This document shows positions 43,714-52,785 of a stretch of 64,000 nucleotides of DNA, piece after piece. The position numbers and the translations under genes are program-made. Where the stretch lies: assembly GCA_963675935.2 (NCBI GenBank), contig CAXXPV010000003.1, positions 1,550,001-1,614,000 on the forward strand. Direction: 5' to 3'. Each line of letters begins with the position of its first letter. Position 1 is the stretch's first letter. This DNA comes from G963675935 sp963675935 (GTDB taxonomy: Bacteria; Planctomycetota; Planctomycetia; Pirellulales; Thermoguttaceae). A model generated the notes under the pieces. It did no database searches. It saw nothing but the letters and a program-made list of their open reading frames with translations, and was not told the origin of the DNA.

Positions 43714-45009
43714 ATGGCACTCGTGCGACACCAACCTTTTTATTCACGTCTCCTGATCGGCGCATGTTTGACCGCTCTTACGGTCACCTCGTGGTGCGAG
43801 GCCCAATACTCGACCGACAACGGGTTGGGGAACACTCCGATGGCGCCGCCGACCGATGCTTCATCGTCGAGCAACATCGTCAATCGGACCGTGCCCCTCC
43901 CGCCCGTGCAGCAGACCAACCCGTCGGTTCCCGGGTCGTGGCCAAGCGGGGCGCCGGCGACGTCGCCGTGGTCGCCGTCCGGGGCGGTGATGGCTCTCCC
44001 GCCGGTCGATCAGTTGACCCTCTGCGACAACGCCCGAATCATCGGCCACGTCGGCGAAGAAGTGATTTTGGCGGGCGACGTGGCCGCGGTCGTCAACGAG
44101 ATCCTCGAAGCGAACAAAGATCGCATTTCGCCCGACGAGTTGGAGGCGACCCGCGAATTCCTCGTCAAAAAAATGTTGAAAACCGTCATCCAATACAAGC
44201 TGGTCTACCTGGACGCCAAGCGAGCGATTCCGGCGGACAACTGGCCCGGTGTCGAAAAGCAGTTGGAAAAAATGTTTGACGAGAACGAGTTGGACAAGAT
44301 GATGAAGCGGACAAAAACCGCCTCGCGCAACGAACTCGACGCGAAACTGCAACGCATGGGCACGTCGGTCGATCGCGAACGCAAGGCGTTTTGCGAGCGG
44401 GCACTCGCCGAGGAGTGGAAACGCAAGCAAATCAAACGCGACGAGGAAATCACCTATGACCAGATGATGTTTTACTATCGCCGGCATCAGGACGAGTTCA
44501 CCACGCCGGCTCGGGCGAAGTGGGATGAGCTCATGGTCCGCTTCGCGAACTATCCGAACAAAGCCGCGGCCTACGAGGCCATCGCACGGCTTGGCAACCG
44601 CGTTGCCGGCGGCGTCGCGTTCGACGCGGTGGCCCGCGAAGCTTCCGACGGCGCCACGGCCAATAAAGGCGGCGAGTGGGACTGGACCACGCGGGGAAGC
44701 CTCGTGTGCAAACAGATCGATCGCGAGTTGTTCAGTCTGCCTGTGGGCCAACTCAGTTCGATTATCGAAGGGCCGACGGGTTTTCACATCGTCCGCGTGA
44801 CCGATCGCACCGACGTGAAGGTCGAGCCGTTTCTGGACGCCCAGGTCGATATTCGCGAAAAGATCATCAAGGAGCGTTCGGAGAAACAACTGCGTGAATA
44901 TCTGGCGAAACTGGAAGCCAAGACGCCCGTCTCGACGATTTTCGACCGTGAGGCCAACTCTCAAAAGCAGCAGCAGATTACCCGCCGCCCGCAAATGCCG
45001 TTGCGATAA
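43714..45009 (+). CDS. parvulin-type peptidylprolyl isomerase, SurA-like
   Basis: 431 residues. A signal peptide (FYSRLLIGACLTALTVTSWC) exports it, followed by a Pro/Ser-rich linker. A SurA-N-like helical part spans about residues 105-235, then the parvulin domain (about 265-360) with KWDELMVRFANYPNKAAAYE, DAVAREASDGATANKGGEWD and the closing GPTGFHIVRVTDRTDV. Such proteins help fold outer-membrane or secreted proteins. The usual parvulin motif H-I-L is replaced near the start of the domain (DELMVRF), which may lower isomerase activity. The ATG at 43714 fits. Confidence 0.88.
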   Translation: MALVRHQPFYSRLLIGACLTALTVTSWCEAQYSTDNGLGNTPMAPPTDASSSSNIVNRTVPLPPVQQTNPSVPGSWPSGAPATSPWSPSGAVMALPPVDQLTLCDNARIIGHVGEEVILAGDVAAVVNEILEANKDRISPDELEATREFLVKKMLKTVIQYKLVYLDAKRAIPADNWPGVEKQLEKMFDENELDKMMKRTKTASRNELDAKLQRMGTSVDRERKAFCERALAEEWKRKQIKRDEEITYDQMMFYYRRHQDEFTTPARAKWDELMVRFANYPNKAAAYEAIARLGNRVAGGVAFDAVAREASDGATANKGGEWDWTTRGSLVCKQIDRELFSLPVGQLSSIIEGPTGFHIVRVTDRTDVKVEPFLDAQVDIREKIIKERSEKQLREYLAKLEAKTPVSTIFDREANSQKQQQITRRPQMPLR

Positions 45010-45186
45010 TGTACTTCTCACGCTCCGCGCGAGGCGTACGATACGGCAGCTGTAGGTTATGCTTTAACCTACCCCGTTGCCTGTTAGGTTGCCCCCGGTC
45101 GGGAAACTGGCCGGTGGTTTTTGTTGCGCGGGAAAGATTTTCTGAAACATAGCACCCACATAGCACAGCAAAAAAACGGTGCTATA
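45010..45186. other. intergenic, possible weak terminator
   Basis: Short gap after the parvulin gene. A GC-rich hairpin (CCCCGGTCGGGAAACTGGCC) ending in GGTTTTT near 45093-45123 could be a terminator for the parvulin gene, but the stem is imperfect. Confidence 0.35.
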
Positions 45187-45262
45187 AAATCGGGTAGGAG
45201 GGGGCGTTGCCGCCCCCGTCCTCCCACACGACCGTGCGTACGGTTCCGTACACGGCGGTTCA
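45187..45262 (-). ncRNA. group II intron 3' end structure (domain V/VI-like)
   Basis: Just after the maturase stop, the minus strand reads GAACCGCCGTGTACGGAACC then a matching arm, followed by a GC hairpin GGGGGCGGCAACGCCCCC and CTACCCGAT. This matches the usual layout after bacterial group II maturase genes: domain V, a short domain VI hairpin and the intron 3' end. The exact 3' splice point is not set. Confidence 0.55.
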
Positions 45263-46046
45263 GATTAAACGCTTAAAACGCTGTGACTCCGAAATAAGGC
45301 TCACCAGACCAAGCTGGCGCAGATAACGGGTCGGGACGGCTTGGTTCATGTGGCTTGCGCCCGCATTCCACCAAGGTCCGTGACCGTTTGTCGCGGAGGT
45401 CCATGCTCGGGCATGGTCCAGTCCGCGTCGCATCAGTTCGCGGGCGCGAGTCCAGTTCCGCTTCCACTGCCGCCATAGGATGGCACGCAGTTTCCGCCGA
45501 ATCCACTGGTCCAACTCCTCGAACGTGATCCGAATCTGCGATTTCCGGTAGTACGACACCCAACCGCGAAGCACTGGACGCAGTTCCTCCAGTACGCGAC
45601 GAAGGCTGCGCCCCCGGCCACGTCGGAAGATCGTCCGAAGTTTCTCCTTCAATCGGCTTACCGATTGAGGCGACACCTTCAGCTTCGGTTGGCGATGCGG
45701 CGTCACCGTGTAGCCCAGGAACTTGCGATTCCAAGGCCGGTCCACCGCACTCTTCTCTCGATTGACTTTCAAACGTAGGCGTTCCCGCAGGAATCGCTCG
45801 ACCGATGTCAACACGCGCTCGCCCGCCGCCTTCGACCGCACATAGATGTTGCAATCGTCGGCATAGCGGACGAATCGGTGCCCACGCCGCTGAAGCTCGC
45901 CATCCAACTCGTCGAGCAGGATGTTGCTCAGCAGCGGCGAAAGCGGGCCGCCCTGCGGCGTCCCTTCCGTGCGTTGCATCACCAATCCATTCTCCATCAT
46001 GCCCGCCTGCAAGTAGCGGCGGATCAGACGAAGGATGCGTTTGTCT
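45260..46046 (-). pseudogene. group II intron reverse transcriptase/maturase, C-terminal fragment (lineage 1)
   Basis: About 262 residues remain. The fragment opens with TDKRILRLIRRYLQAGMM, continues with GTPQGGPLSPLLSNILLDEL and the catalytic motif FVRYADDCNIYV, then the thumb and maturase part (LRGWVSYYRKSQIRITFEEL). The N-terminal RT motifs, including the first catalytic Asp, are missing because the IS66 element begins at 46047. Sequence type differs from the fragment at 51442-51967, which has the HLIKMWLETPVEE lineage. The intron 3' end follows immediately downstream. Confidence 0.85.
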
Positions 46047-46110
46047 GTGTCCGTCCTGTGAACACCACATACCTGAGCGGCGGTGATGAGCAAGTGCGCG
46101 GCAGAGCGGG

Positions 46111-47796
46111 CTAGGACCGACGGCTCGGATGCTTCTTCGCCAATTGGCGATGCCGACTTTGACGTCGACGGGCCGCAGCGGCCGATTCTTCGCGTCGGTA
46201 GCTCCGCACATGCTCCGGATGGGTTTTCGCCCAACGATCCGGCAGTAGCCCACGAAGCTCAAGCGGATTGGTGATCTGCGGCAGCCGGGTCAACACATCG
46301 GTCAGGTACGCCTGCGGGTCGAGATGATGCCGCTTCGCACTGGCCACGAAACTGTAAAGCACCGCCGCGGTGCTGCCGCCCAGGTCGCTGCCCAAAAATG
46401 TCCAATTGCGGCGTCCGAGCGCTTGCTCTTTCAGCGATCGCTCCGTTCGGTTGTTGTCGATGGGAATCGCCCCGTTGCCGAGGAACCGCGTCAGCGCCTC
46501 CCACTGCCGCAGGCTGTACTTGATCGCAACGGTAATCGGCGACTTCGGCCGCACCACGACCAACTTGTCGCGTAGCCAATCGGCCAACGCCTCCATGATG
46601 GGGGCCGACTTCGCCTGGCGCAACGCCAGTCGTTCGTCGTCCGACATGCCAACCGCCTCGTGTTCCACAGCGTAAAGCTGCTGAAAGAAAGCCAACGCCT
46701 CGTGCGCCAACTGAGGCGAGGTGTCGCGAGCGTCAAAAAACTTCCGCCGGGCGTGCGCGTTGCAGCCAGCTTCGACAATCGCCCCGCGCGACTCCCAGAA
46801 TATTCCGTCATAACCACCAAAGGCGTCCGCCTGAAGCACGCCGCGATAGTCCCTCAAAAACTTCTGCGGACCATCCCGCTTTCGGTTCGGCGTGTAATCG
46901 TAGACAGTGTAGGGATGCCGAGCGTCACCTACATAACTCCAAAACCGACCGGTTCGCGTGTGGTCCAATTCCGGATCGAGAACTTTCACCGGCGTGTCAT
47001 CGGTTCCCAACACGCCGCTGCTCAACGTTCGGCGAATCAGCAGCCGATAGAACGGCGTCAGGCACTCGGCCGAACCTCGCATCCAGCCCCAAAGCGTGCT
47101 GCGACGAATCAGCACCCCATACCGCGCCAAATCGTCTTCCAGACGATACAGCGGCTTGTGCTGGGCGTATTTCGCATCGATCACATGGGCCAGCAAGCTC
47201 GGCCCGGCGACGCTCTTCTCGATCGGTTGCGCCGGCTTCGACGCCGTCACCACTTGTTCCTGACACTTCCGGCAGGCGTAGGTGAACCGGGCGTGCTCCT
47301 CAATGTACAGCGAAGCGGGAACGTAGGCTAATTGTTCGCTAACCTCTTCGTCGATCTTCTCCCGCGACTCGCCGCAGCACGGACACACCAATTCCTCCGC
47401 GGAAACCGCGTGTTCCACCCGCTTGCGCGGCAAAAACTGCGGCAGCGGCCGACGACCGTGGCCGCGACGCTTTGACGCTGCAGGCTCCTCGTCGCTTTCC
47501 ACCGCCGGCGTCGATGATGACGAGGAATCGTTCTGTACCTCGAAAAGATGCTGCTGACGCGGGTCTTCGGCAAACCGCTCGCGACGATGCCCGAAAATGT
47601 GTCGCTTCAACAACGCCAACTCGTGGCTGAGCTTCTCGATCGTCTGCTGTTGGGCAGCGACCGTCTGCGACGATTCCTCCAAAGCGGCCAACAGATGCGA
47701 TTCCCGACCCAGCACAGCTTCGATCAGTCGTTGCAAGTCTGGGGCATCCGCCGGCGGCGAAGATGAGTTCGGAGATGAAGAGACGTTCGCGTTCAT
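46111..47796 (-). CDS. tnpC: IS66 transposase TnpC, copy A
   Basis: 561 residues from the ATG at 47796. Domains: a coiled-coil leucine-rich N-terminal part (EKLSHELALLKRHIFGHRRE), a zinc-finger region with CPCCGESREKI and CRKCQEQ, and the DDE domain with LGTDDTPVKVLDPE, QADAFGGYDGIF and DNNRTERSLKEQALGRRNWT. Its C-terminal tail is basic (RRRQSRHRQLAKKHPSRRS). IS66 needs all three products for transposition. The longer upstream frame overlaps tnpB and is not expected. Confidence 0.92.
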   Translation of the reverse strand: MNANVSSSPNSSSPPADAPDLQRLIEAVLGRESHLLAALEESSQTVAAQQQTIEKLSHELALLKRHIFGHRRERFAEDPRQQHLFEVQNDSSSSSTPAVESDEEPAASKRRGHGRRPLPQFLPRKRVEHAVSAEELVCPCCGESREKIDEEVSEQLAYVPASLYIEEHARFTYACRKCQEQVVTASKPAQPIEKSVAGPSLLAHVIDAKYAQHKPLYRLEDDLARYGVLIRRSTLWGWMRGSAECLTPFYRLLIRRTLSSGVLGTDDTPVKVLDPELDHTRTGRFWSYVGDARHPYTVYDYTPNRKRDGPQKFLRDYRGVLQADAFGGYDGIFWESRGAIVEAGCNAHARRKFFDARDTSPQLAHEALAFFQQLYAVEHEAVGMSDDERLALRQAKSAPIMEALADWLRDKLVVVRPKSPITVAIKYSLRQWEALTRFLGNGAIPIDNNRTERSLKEQALGRRNWTFLGSDLGGSTAAVLYSFVASAKRHHLDPQAYLTDVLTRLPQITNPLELRGLLPDRWAKTHPEHVRSYRREESAAAARRRQSRHRQLAKKHPSRRS

Positions 47797-47863
47797 GGCG
47801 TCTCTATAGATACACAATGAACCCGACTTATTCCAGAGGGAAAGAATAGTTTTTGTTTGGAAA

Positions 47864-48268
47864 TCATGTGTGCAGGGCTGGCCGCGGAGAATCATCGCGC
47901 GCGCGAGCCACACGATAGAATCGTTTTCGCCGCGTAACCGTCCGCGGATCGACGCCATCAAGCAACATTGCCAATTCGCCGGCGCGGATCTCCAATGCCG
48001 GCGTTTCGCCCGCTTTGTCAGAGGTGGCTCGCAATGATGGGAAGGTAGATCCTTCCAATCGCTTGTACCAAAGAACAAGGCCGTCGCCCTGCCAGAAAAG
48101 AATCTTCACGCGATCGTGGCGACGATTGAAGAACAGAAATAAATGGCCTGACTCCGGGTTCTGGCCGATCTCGCTCTCGACCATCGCGGCTAACCCATCA
48201 AAACTCCTCCTCATATCCGTCACGCCCGTGAAGACGAAGATTCGTACCGCCACGGGCAGACTTAGCAC
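47864..48268 (-). CDS. tnpB: IS66 Orf2-type protein TnpB, copy A
   Basis: 134 residues from a GTG at 48268 that overlaps the stop of tnpA (GTGCTAA). It contains the typical TnpB core (FVFTGVTDMRRSFDGLAAMV, then FFNRRHDRVKILFWQGDGLV). It is needed for transposition but its activity is not known. Confidence 0.88.
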   Translation of the reverse strand: MLSLPVAVRIFVFTGVTDMRRSFDGLAAMVESEIGQNPESGHLFLFFNRRHDRVKILFWQGDGLVLWYKRLEGSTFPSLRATSDKAGETPALEIRAGELAMLLDGVDPRTVTRRKRFYRVARARDDSPRPALHT

Positions 48269-48738
48269 GGCGGGCTCTCCAACACGGCCAAGACTTGCTG
48301 CAGCAGTGCAATGTCGCAACCGTGCTCAACGCGAATCAGCGTCCCCCACGGAAGAAGAATCTCGATGGGCGGTGACGACCTCGACGTGTTGGCCACGTTC
48401 GCCGCGATTGGCTCGGCATCCTCCACCAGACGCACGGGCACCAAGCTGCCATCGCCCGCGGACTGACACAGCCGCTTACGCTGCCGACGGGACTGCTGGG
48501 CTATCGGCTTTGTCTCGGGTTGCGCCGATGTCGACTCCATTGTCGCCAGCGTGGCGATGGCCTCCGATGGGCGATCCTCTTTTCTCAGCCGTTGTTGCCA
48601 GGCGTAGAACGAGGATTCTTTCAGGCCCTCGCGTCGGCAGAAGCCTGCCGCGCTCATCCCGCTATTCGCCCACAGATCGATTGCCAACTCCCAAAAACGT
48701 CTCGCTTCCGCCGGGCTCCGTCGTCGCGCACTGTCCAT
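48262..48738 (-). CDS. tnpA: IS66 Orf1-type protein TnpA, copy A
   Basis: 158 residues from the ATG at 48738. A helix-turn-helix is seen near the N-terminus (GMSAAGFCRREGLKESSFYA), followed by an EILLPWGTLIRVEHGCDIALL end that is typical of IS66 Orf1 products. The gene overlaps tnpB by 7 bases. Confidence 0.88.
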   Translation of the reverse strand: MDSARRRSPAEARRFWELAIDLWANSGMSAAGFCRREGLKESSFYAWQQRLRKEDRPSEAIATLATMESTSAQPETKPIAQQSRRQRKRLCQSAGDGSLVPVRLVEDAEPIAANVANTSRSSPPIEILLPWGTLIRVEHGCDIALLQQVLAVLESPPC

Positions 48739-48801
48739 GACTGACCTCCTGGATATCGTTTGCCCCACGATTCCAGAATACCAGACCATGCAAGATGTAG
48801 T

Positions 48802-50421
48802 TCACAGGACGGACACGCGTCGGTAGCTCCGCACATGCTCCGAATGGGTTTTCGCCCAACGATCCGGCAGTAGCCCACGAAGCTCAAGCGGATTGGTGAT
48901 CTGCGGCAGTCGGGTCAACACATCGGTCAGGTACGCCTGCGGGTCGAGATGATGCCGCTTCGCACTGGCCACGAAACTGTAAAGCACCGCCGCGGTGCTG
49001 CCGCCCTGATCGCTGCCCAAGAATGTCCAATTGCGGCGTCCGAGAGCTTGCTCTTTCAGCGATCGCTCCGTTCGGTTGTTGTCGATGGGAATCGCCCCGT
49101 TGCCGAGGAACCGCGTCAGCGCCTCCCACTGCCGCAGGCTGTACTTGATCGCAACGGTAATCGGCGACTTCGGCCGCACCACGACCAACTTGTCGCGTAG
49201 CCAATCGGCCAACGCCTCCATGATGGGCGCCGACTTCGCCTGGCGCAACGCCAGTCGTTCGTCGTCCGACATGCCAACCGCCTCGTGTTCCACAGCGTAA
49301 AGCTGCTGAAAGAAAGCCAACGCCTCGTGCGCCAACTGAGGCGAGGTGTCGCGAGCGTCAAAAAACTTCCGCCGGGCGTGCGCGTTGCAGCCAGCTTCGA
49401 CAATCGCCCCGCGCGACTCCCAGAATATTCCGTCATAACCACCAAAGGCGTCCGCCTGAAGCACACCGCGATAGTCCCTCAAAAACTTCTGCGGACCATC
49501 CCGCTTTCGGTTCGGCGTGTAATCGTAGACAGTGTAGGGATGCCGAGCGTCACCTACATAACTCCAAAACCGACCGGTTCGTGTGTGGTCCAATTCCGGA
49601 TCGAGAACTTTCACCGGCGTGTCGTCGGTTCCCAACACGCCGCTGCTCAACGTTCGGCGAATCAGCAGCCGATAGAACGGCGTCAGGCACTCGGCCGAAC
49701 CTCGCATCCAGCCCCAAAGCGTGCTGCGACGAATCAGCACCCCATACCGCGCCAAATCGTCTTCCAGACGATACAGCGGCTTGTGCTGGGCGTATTTCGC
49801 ATCGATCACATGGGCCAGCAAGCTCGGCCCGGCGACGCTCTTCTCGATCGGTTGCGCCGGCTTCGACGCCGTCACCACTTGTTCCTGGCATTTCCGGCAG
49901 GCGTAGGTGAACCGGGCGTGCTCCTCAATGTACAGCGAAGCGGGAACGTAGGCTAATTGTTCGCTAACCTCTTCGTCGATCTTCTCCCGCGACTCGCCGC
50001 AGCACGGACACACCAATTCCTCCGCGGAAACCGCGTGTTCCACCCGCTTGCGCGGCAAAAACTGCGGCAGCGGCCGACGACCGTGGCCGCGACGCTTTCG
50101 CGTCGATGGCTCCTCGGTGCTTTCCACCGCCGGCGGCGATGATGACGAGGAATCGTTCTGTACCTCGAAAAGATGCTGCTGACGCGGGTCTTCGGCAAAC
50201 CGCTCGCGGCGATGCCCGAAAATGTGTCGCTTCAACAACGCCAACTCGTGGCTGAGCTTCTCGATCGTCTGCTGTTGGGCAGCGATCGTCTGCGACGATT
50301 CCTCCAAAGCGGCCAACAGATGCGATTCCCGACCCAGCAAAGCTTCGATCAGTCGTTGCAAGTCTGGGGTATCCGCCGGCGGCGAAGATGAGTTCGGTGA
50401 TGAAGAGACGTTCGCGTTCAT
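48802..50421 (-). CDS. tnpC: IS66 transposase TnpC, copy B, C-terminally truncated
   Basis: 539 residues from the ATG at 50421. It matches copy A closely to residue 535 (EHVRSYRR), then ends with four residues read from the inverted repeat of copy A. The basic tail of about 26 residues is missing. Differences from copy A are few (for example PPAVESTEEPSTRKRRG in place of the copy A sequence). The catalytic residues are all present, so activity in trans is possible. Confidence 0.88.
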   Translation of the reverse strand: MNANVSSSPNSSSPPADTPDLQRLIEALLGRESHLLAALEESSQTIAAQQQTIEKLSHELALLKRHIFGHRRERFAEDPRQQHLFEVQNDSSSSSPPAVESTEEPSTRKRRGHGRRPLPQFLPRKRVEHAVSAEELVCPCCGESREKIDEEVSEQLAYVPASLYIEEHARFTYACRKCQEQVVTASKPAQPIEKSVAGPSLLAHVIDAKYAQHKPLYRLEDDLARYGVLIRRSTLWGWMRGSAECLTPFYRLLIRRTLSSGVLGTDDTPVKVLDPELDHTRTGRFWSYVGDARHPYTVYDYTPNRKRDGPQKFLRDYRGVLQADAFGGYDGIFWESRGAIVEAGCNAHARRKFFDARDTSPQLAHEALAFFQQLYAVEHEAVGMSDDERLALRQAKSAPIMEALADWLRDKLVVVRPKSPITVAIKYSLRQWEALTRFLGNGAIPIDNNRTERSLKEQALGRRNWTFLGSDQGGSTAAVLYSFVASAKRHHLDPQAYLTDVLTRLPQITNPLELRGLLPDRWAKTHSEHVRSYRRVSVL

Positions 50422-50488
50422 GTCGTCTCTATAGATACACAATGAACCCGACTTATTCCAGAGGGAAAGAATAGTTTTTGTTTGGAAA

Positions 50489-50893
50489 TCATGTGTGCAG
50501 GGCTGGCCGCGGAGAATCATCGCTCGCGCGAGCCACACGATAGAATCGTTTTCGCCGCGTAACCGTCCGCGGATCGACGCCATCGAGCAACATTGCCAAT
50601 TCGCCGACGCGGATCTCCAATGCCGGCGTTTCGCCCGCTTTGTCAGAGGTGGCTCGCAATGATGGGAAGGTAGATCCTTCCAATCGCTTGTACCAAAGAA
50701 CAAGGCCGTCGCCCTGCCAGAAAAGAATCTTCACGCGATCGTGGCGACGATTGAAGAACAGAAATAAATGGCCTGACTCCGGGTTCTGGCCGATCTCGCT
50801 CTCGACCATCGCGGCTAACCCATCAAAACTCCTCCTCATGTCGGTCACGCCCGTGAAGACGAAGATTCGTACCGCCACGGGCAGACTTAGCAC
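50489..50893 (-). CDS. tnpB: IS66 Orf2-type protein TnpB, copy B
   Basis: Same organisation as copy A, from a GTG at 50893 overlapping the tnpA stop. The protein differs from copy A at only a few positions near the C-terminus. Confidence 0.87.
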   Translation of the reverse strand: MLSLPVAVRIFVFTGVTDMRRSFDGLAAMVESEIGQNPESGHLFLFFNRRHDRVKILFWQGDGLVLWYKRLEGSTFPSLRATSDKAGETPALEIRVGELAMLLDGVDPRTVTRRKRFYRVARASDDSPRPALHT

Positions 50894-51363
50894 GGCGGGC
50901 TCTCCAACACGGCCAAGACTTGCTGCAGCAGTGCGATGTCGCAACCGTGCTCAACGCGAATCAGCGTCCCACGCGGAAGAAGAATCTCGATGGGCGGTGA
51001 CGACCTCGACGTGTTGGCCGCGTTCGCCGCGATTGGCTCGGCATCCTCCACCAGACGCACGGGCACCAAGCTGCCATCGCCCGCGGACTGACACAGCCGC
51101 TTACGCTGCCGACGGGACTGCTGGGCTATCGGCTTTGTCTCGGGTTGCGCCGATGTCGACTCCATTGTCGCCAGCGTGGCGATGGCCTCCGATGGGCGAT
51201 CCTCTTTTCGCAGCCGTTGTTGCCAGGCGTAGAACGAGGATTCTTTCAGGCCCTCGCGTCGGCAGAAGCCTGCCGCGCTCATCCCGCTATTCGCCCACAG
51301 ATCGATTGCCAACTCCCAAAAACGTCTCGCTTCCGCCGGGCTCCGTCGTCGCGCACTGTCCAT
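50887..51363 (-). CDS. tnpA: IS66 Orf1-type protein TnpA, copy B
   Basis: 158 residues from the ATG at 51363, nearly identical to copy A (one visible difference is LLPRGTLIRV in place of LLPWGTLIRV). The helix-turn-helix near the N-terminus is intact. Confidence 0.87.
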   Translation of the reverse strand: MDSARRRSPAEARRFWELAIDLWANSGMSAAGFCRREGLKESSFYAWQQRLRKEDRPSEAIATLATMESTSAQPETKPIAQQSRRQRKRLCQSAGDGSLVPVRLVEDAEPIAANAANTSRSSPPIEILLPRGTLIRVEHGCDIALLQQVLAVLESPPC

Positions 51364-51441
51364 GACTGACCTCCTGGATATCGTTTGCCCCACGATTCCA
51401 GAATACCAGACCATGCAAGATGTAGTTCACAGGACGGACAC

Positions 51442-51967
51442 ACTTCTTCCACCGGTGTTTCAAGCCACATCTTGATAAGATGCAATAGATGCCGATCGCT
51501 CACGCGACGGGCCACCGATTTCATCAGCTCGGCGTGCGGAATGCTGTCGAAATACCCGCTCAAATCCGCGTCAACCACCTCCGTATGCCCCGTCTTCAGC
51601 CAAGCATGGACTTGCTCGACGGCGTCGAGGGCGCTGCGGTCCGGCCGATAGGCATATTGCTCCGGTTGAAGATCGGCCTCGAAGATCGGAGCCAACACCA
51701 ACACGGTCGCCATCTGCACCACGCGGTCTCGGACCGTCGGAATGCCCAACGGCCTCCGCTTCCCGTCCGGCTTGGGAATGTACACTCGCCGAACCGGTTG
51801 CGGACGATACGTCTTCTTCTTGAGTTCTTCCGTCAGTTCGTCCAGCCATCGTACTATCCCGTACTTCTCGATGTCCTCGAACGTCTGGCCGTCCACCCCT
51901 GCCGCTCCGCCATTGGCCAAGCAGCATTGATAGGCGAACGCCAGCACGTCTCGACGATACACCTTGT
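51442..51967 (-). pseudogene. group II intron reverse transcriptase, N-terminal fragment (lineage 2)
   Basis: About 175 residues: HKVYRRDVLAFAYQCCLANG, AGVDGQTFEDIE, KPDGKRRPLGIPTVRDRVVQ and the first catalytic Asp in VVDADLSGYFDSIPH, ending at HLIKMWLETPVEE. The YADD motif and maturase part are missing. Both ends are cut by IS66 elements (copy B on the left, copy C on the right), and the true start has been replaced by the end of copy C. This lineage continues after TPVEE with a GTPQG segment in relatives, and does not match the fragment at 45260-46046. Confidence 0.85.
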
Positions 51968-52053
51968 GTGTCCGTTCGGCGAACTCCATCTTCATTCTTG
52001 CCGAGTGATCTGTCAAGATCGGGCCATCGCAACTTACATCCAGGAGACCAGCG

Positions 52054-52395
52054 ATGGCCAATACGATTCGAGACCCTAACCGCGAGAAGGTCTGGCGGCA
52101 GATTGTGGCAAGACACGCGAAGAGTGGGCTGACTGTCCGGCAGTTCTGTCACCGAGAAAGACTCCACGAATCCGCATTCTACTTCTGGCGGCGAACGATC
52201 CAAGAGCGCGGCCCCAAGCGATGCACTCGCAAGCAGCCAGCCTTTGTCCCGTTGGTTCTCGGCGAGGTTCACGCGGCGGCCTGCATCACGCTCGAACTGC
52301 GCGGCGGCCGATCGCTCCGCTTGAGCGAATCGTTTCCGGTCGATCGCCTCGCCACTCTCGTCCACGCCCTTGAGGCGAATGAGGGCCAGCCATGA
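52054..52395 (+). CDS. tnpA: IS66 Orf1-type protein TnpA, copy C
   Basis: 113 residues. It has a helix-turn-helix at about residues 20-45 (SGLTVRQFCHRERLHESAFY) and an end region with ITLELRGGRSLRLSESFPVD typical of IS66 Orf1. Shorter than the copy A protein. The stop overlaps the tnpB start by four bases. The start has CATCCAGGAGACC upstream, a good ribosome-binding site. Confidence 0.88.
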   Translation: MANTIRDPNREKVWRQIVARHAKSGLTVRQFCHRERLHESAFYFWRRTIQERGPKRCTRKQPAFVPLVLGEVHAAACITLELRGGRSLRLSESFPVDRLATLVHALEANEGQP

Positions 52396-52727
52396 TCGGG
52401 GCAACTCACGGCATGCGCGGTGGGCAAGTCTGGATCGCCACCACGCCGGTCGATATGCGCAAGAGCTTCGACGGCCTGGCCGAAGTGGTGCGATCGTTTC
52501 TCGGCCACGATCCGCTTGGCGGCAATGTCTTCGTCTTTCGCAATCGTTCCAGCGAGCGAGTGAAGATTCTGTGGTGGGACGGCGACGGCCTGACCATCTA
52601 CTACAAGCGGCTCGAACGCGGCACGTTTCGCTTTCCCCAAAGCGACGAACGCTCGATCGCCGTCGATGCCGCGCAGCTTCTGCGACTGCTCGACGGATTG
52701 GAAGTCGCCGCGCGTCGCGCGGGATAG
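52392..52727 (+). CDS. tnpB: IS66 Orf2-type protein TnpB, copy C
   Basis: 111 residues with the TnpB core (WIATTPVDMRKSFDGLAEVV, then FVFRNRSSERVKILWWDGDG). The ATG overlaps the stop of tnpA (ATGA), so the two are probably translated together. Confidence 0.9.
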   Translation: MIGATHGMRGGQVWIATTPVDMRKSFDGLAEVVRSFLGHDPLGGNVFVFRNRSSERVKILWWDGDGLTIYYKRLERGTFRFPQSDERSIAVDAAQLLRLLDGLEVAARRAG

Positions 52728-52785
52728 CACAAATAATTTCCAACTCCACTTGCGCGATCGGCCGATCTATGTTATACCAATCGCC

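Larger units (their letters stand above)
46047..48816 (-). mobile_element. IS66-family element, copy A (complete)
   Basis: Ends are GTGTCCGTCCTGTGAAC at 46047-46063 and its exact inverse at 48800-48816. Inside are tnpC, tnpB and tnpA on the minus strand, all full length. The left neighbour is intron lineage 1; the right neighbour is the left-truncated copy B. The 8-base flanks (GTTTGTCT and GCGTCGGT) do not match, so no target duplication remains. Confidence 0.9.
48817..51441 (-). mobile_element. IS66-family element, copy B, left end truncated by about 145 bp
   Basis: Sequence is almost the same as copy A over its whole length, but it begins at the position equal to 46192 in copy A, directly against the right inverted repeat of copy A. 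The right end GTTCACAGGACGGACAC at 51425-51441 is intact. Its right flank is intron lineage 2 sequence. With its left end missing, this copy should be immobile on its own. Confidence 0.9.

Noticed and set aside
45260..52000. A single intron RT split by IS66 as the simplest explanation
   Set aside because: The two fragments have motifs of different RT lineages and do not meet at one point.
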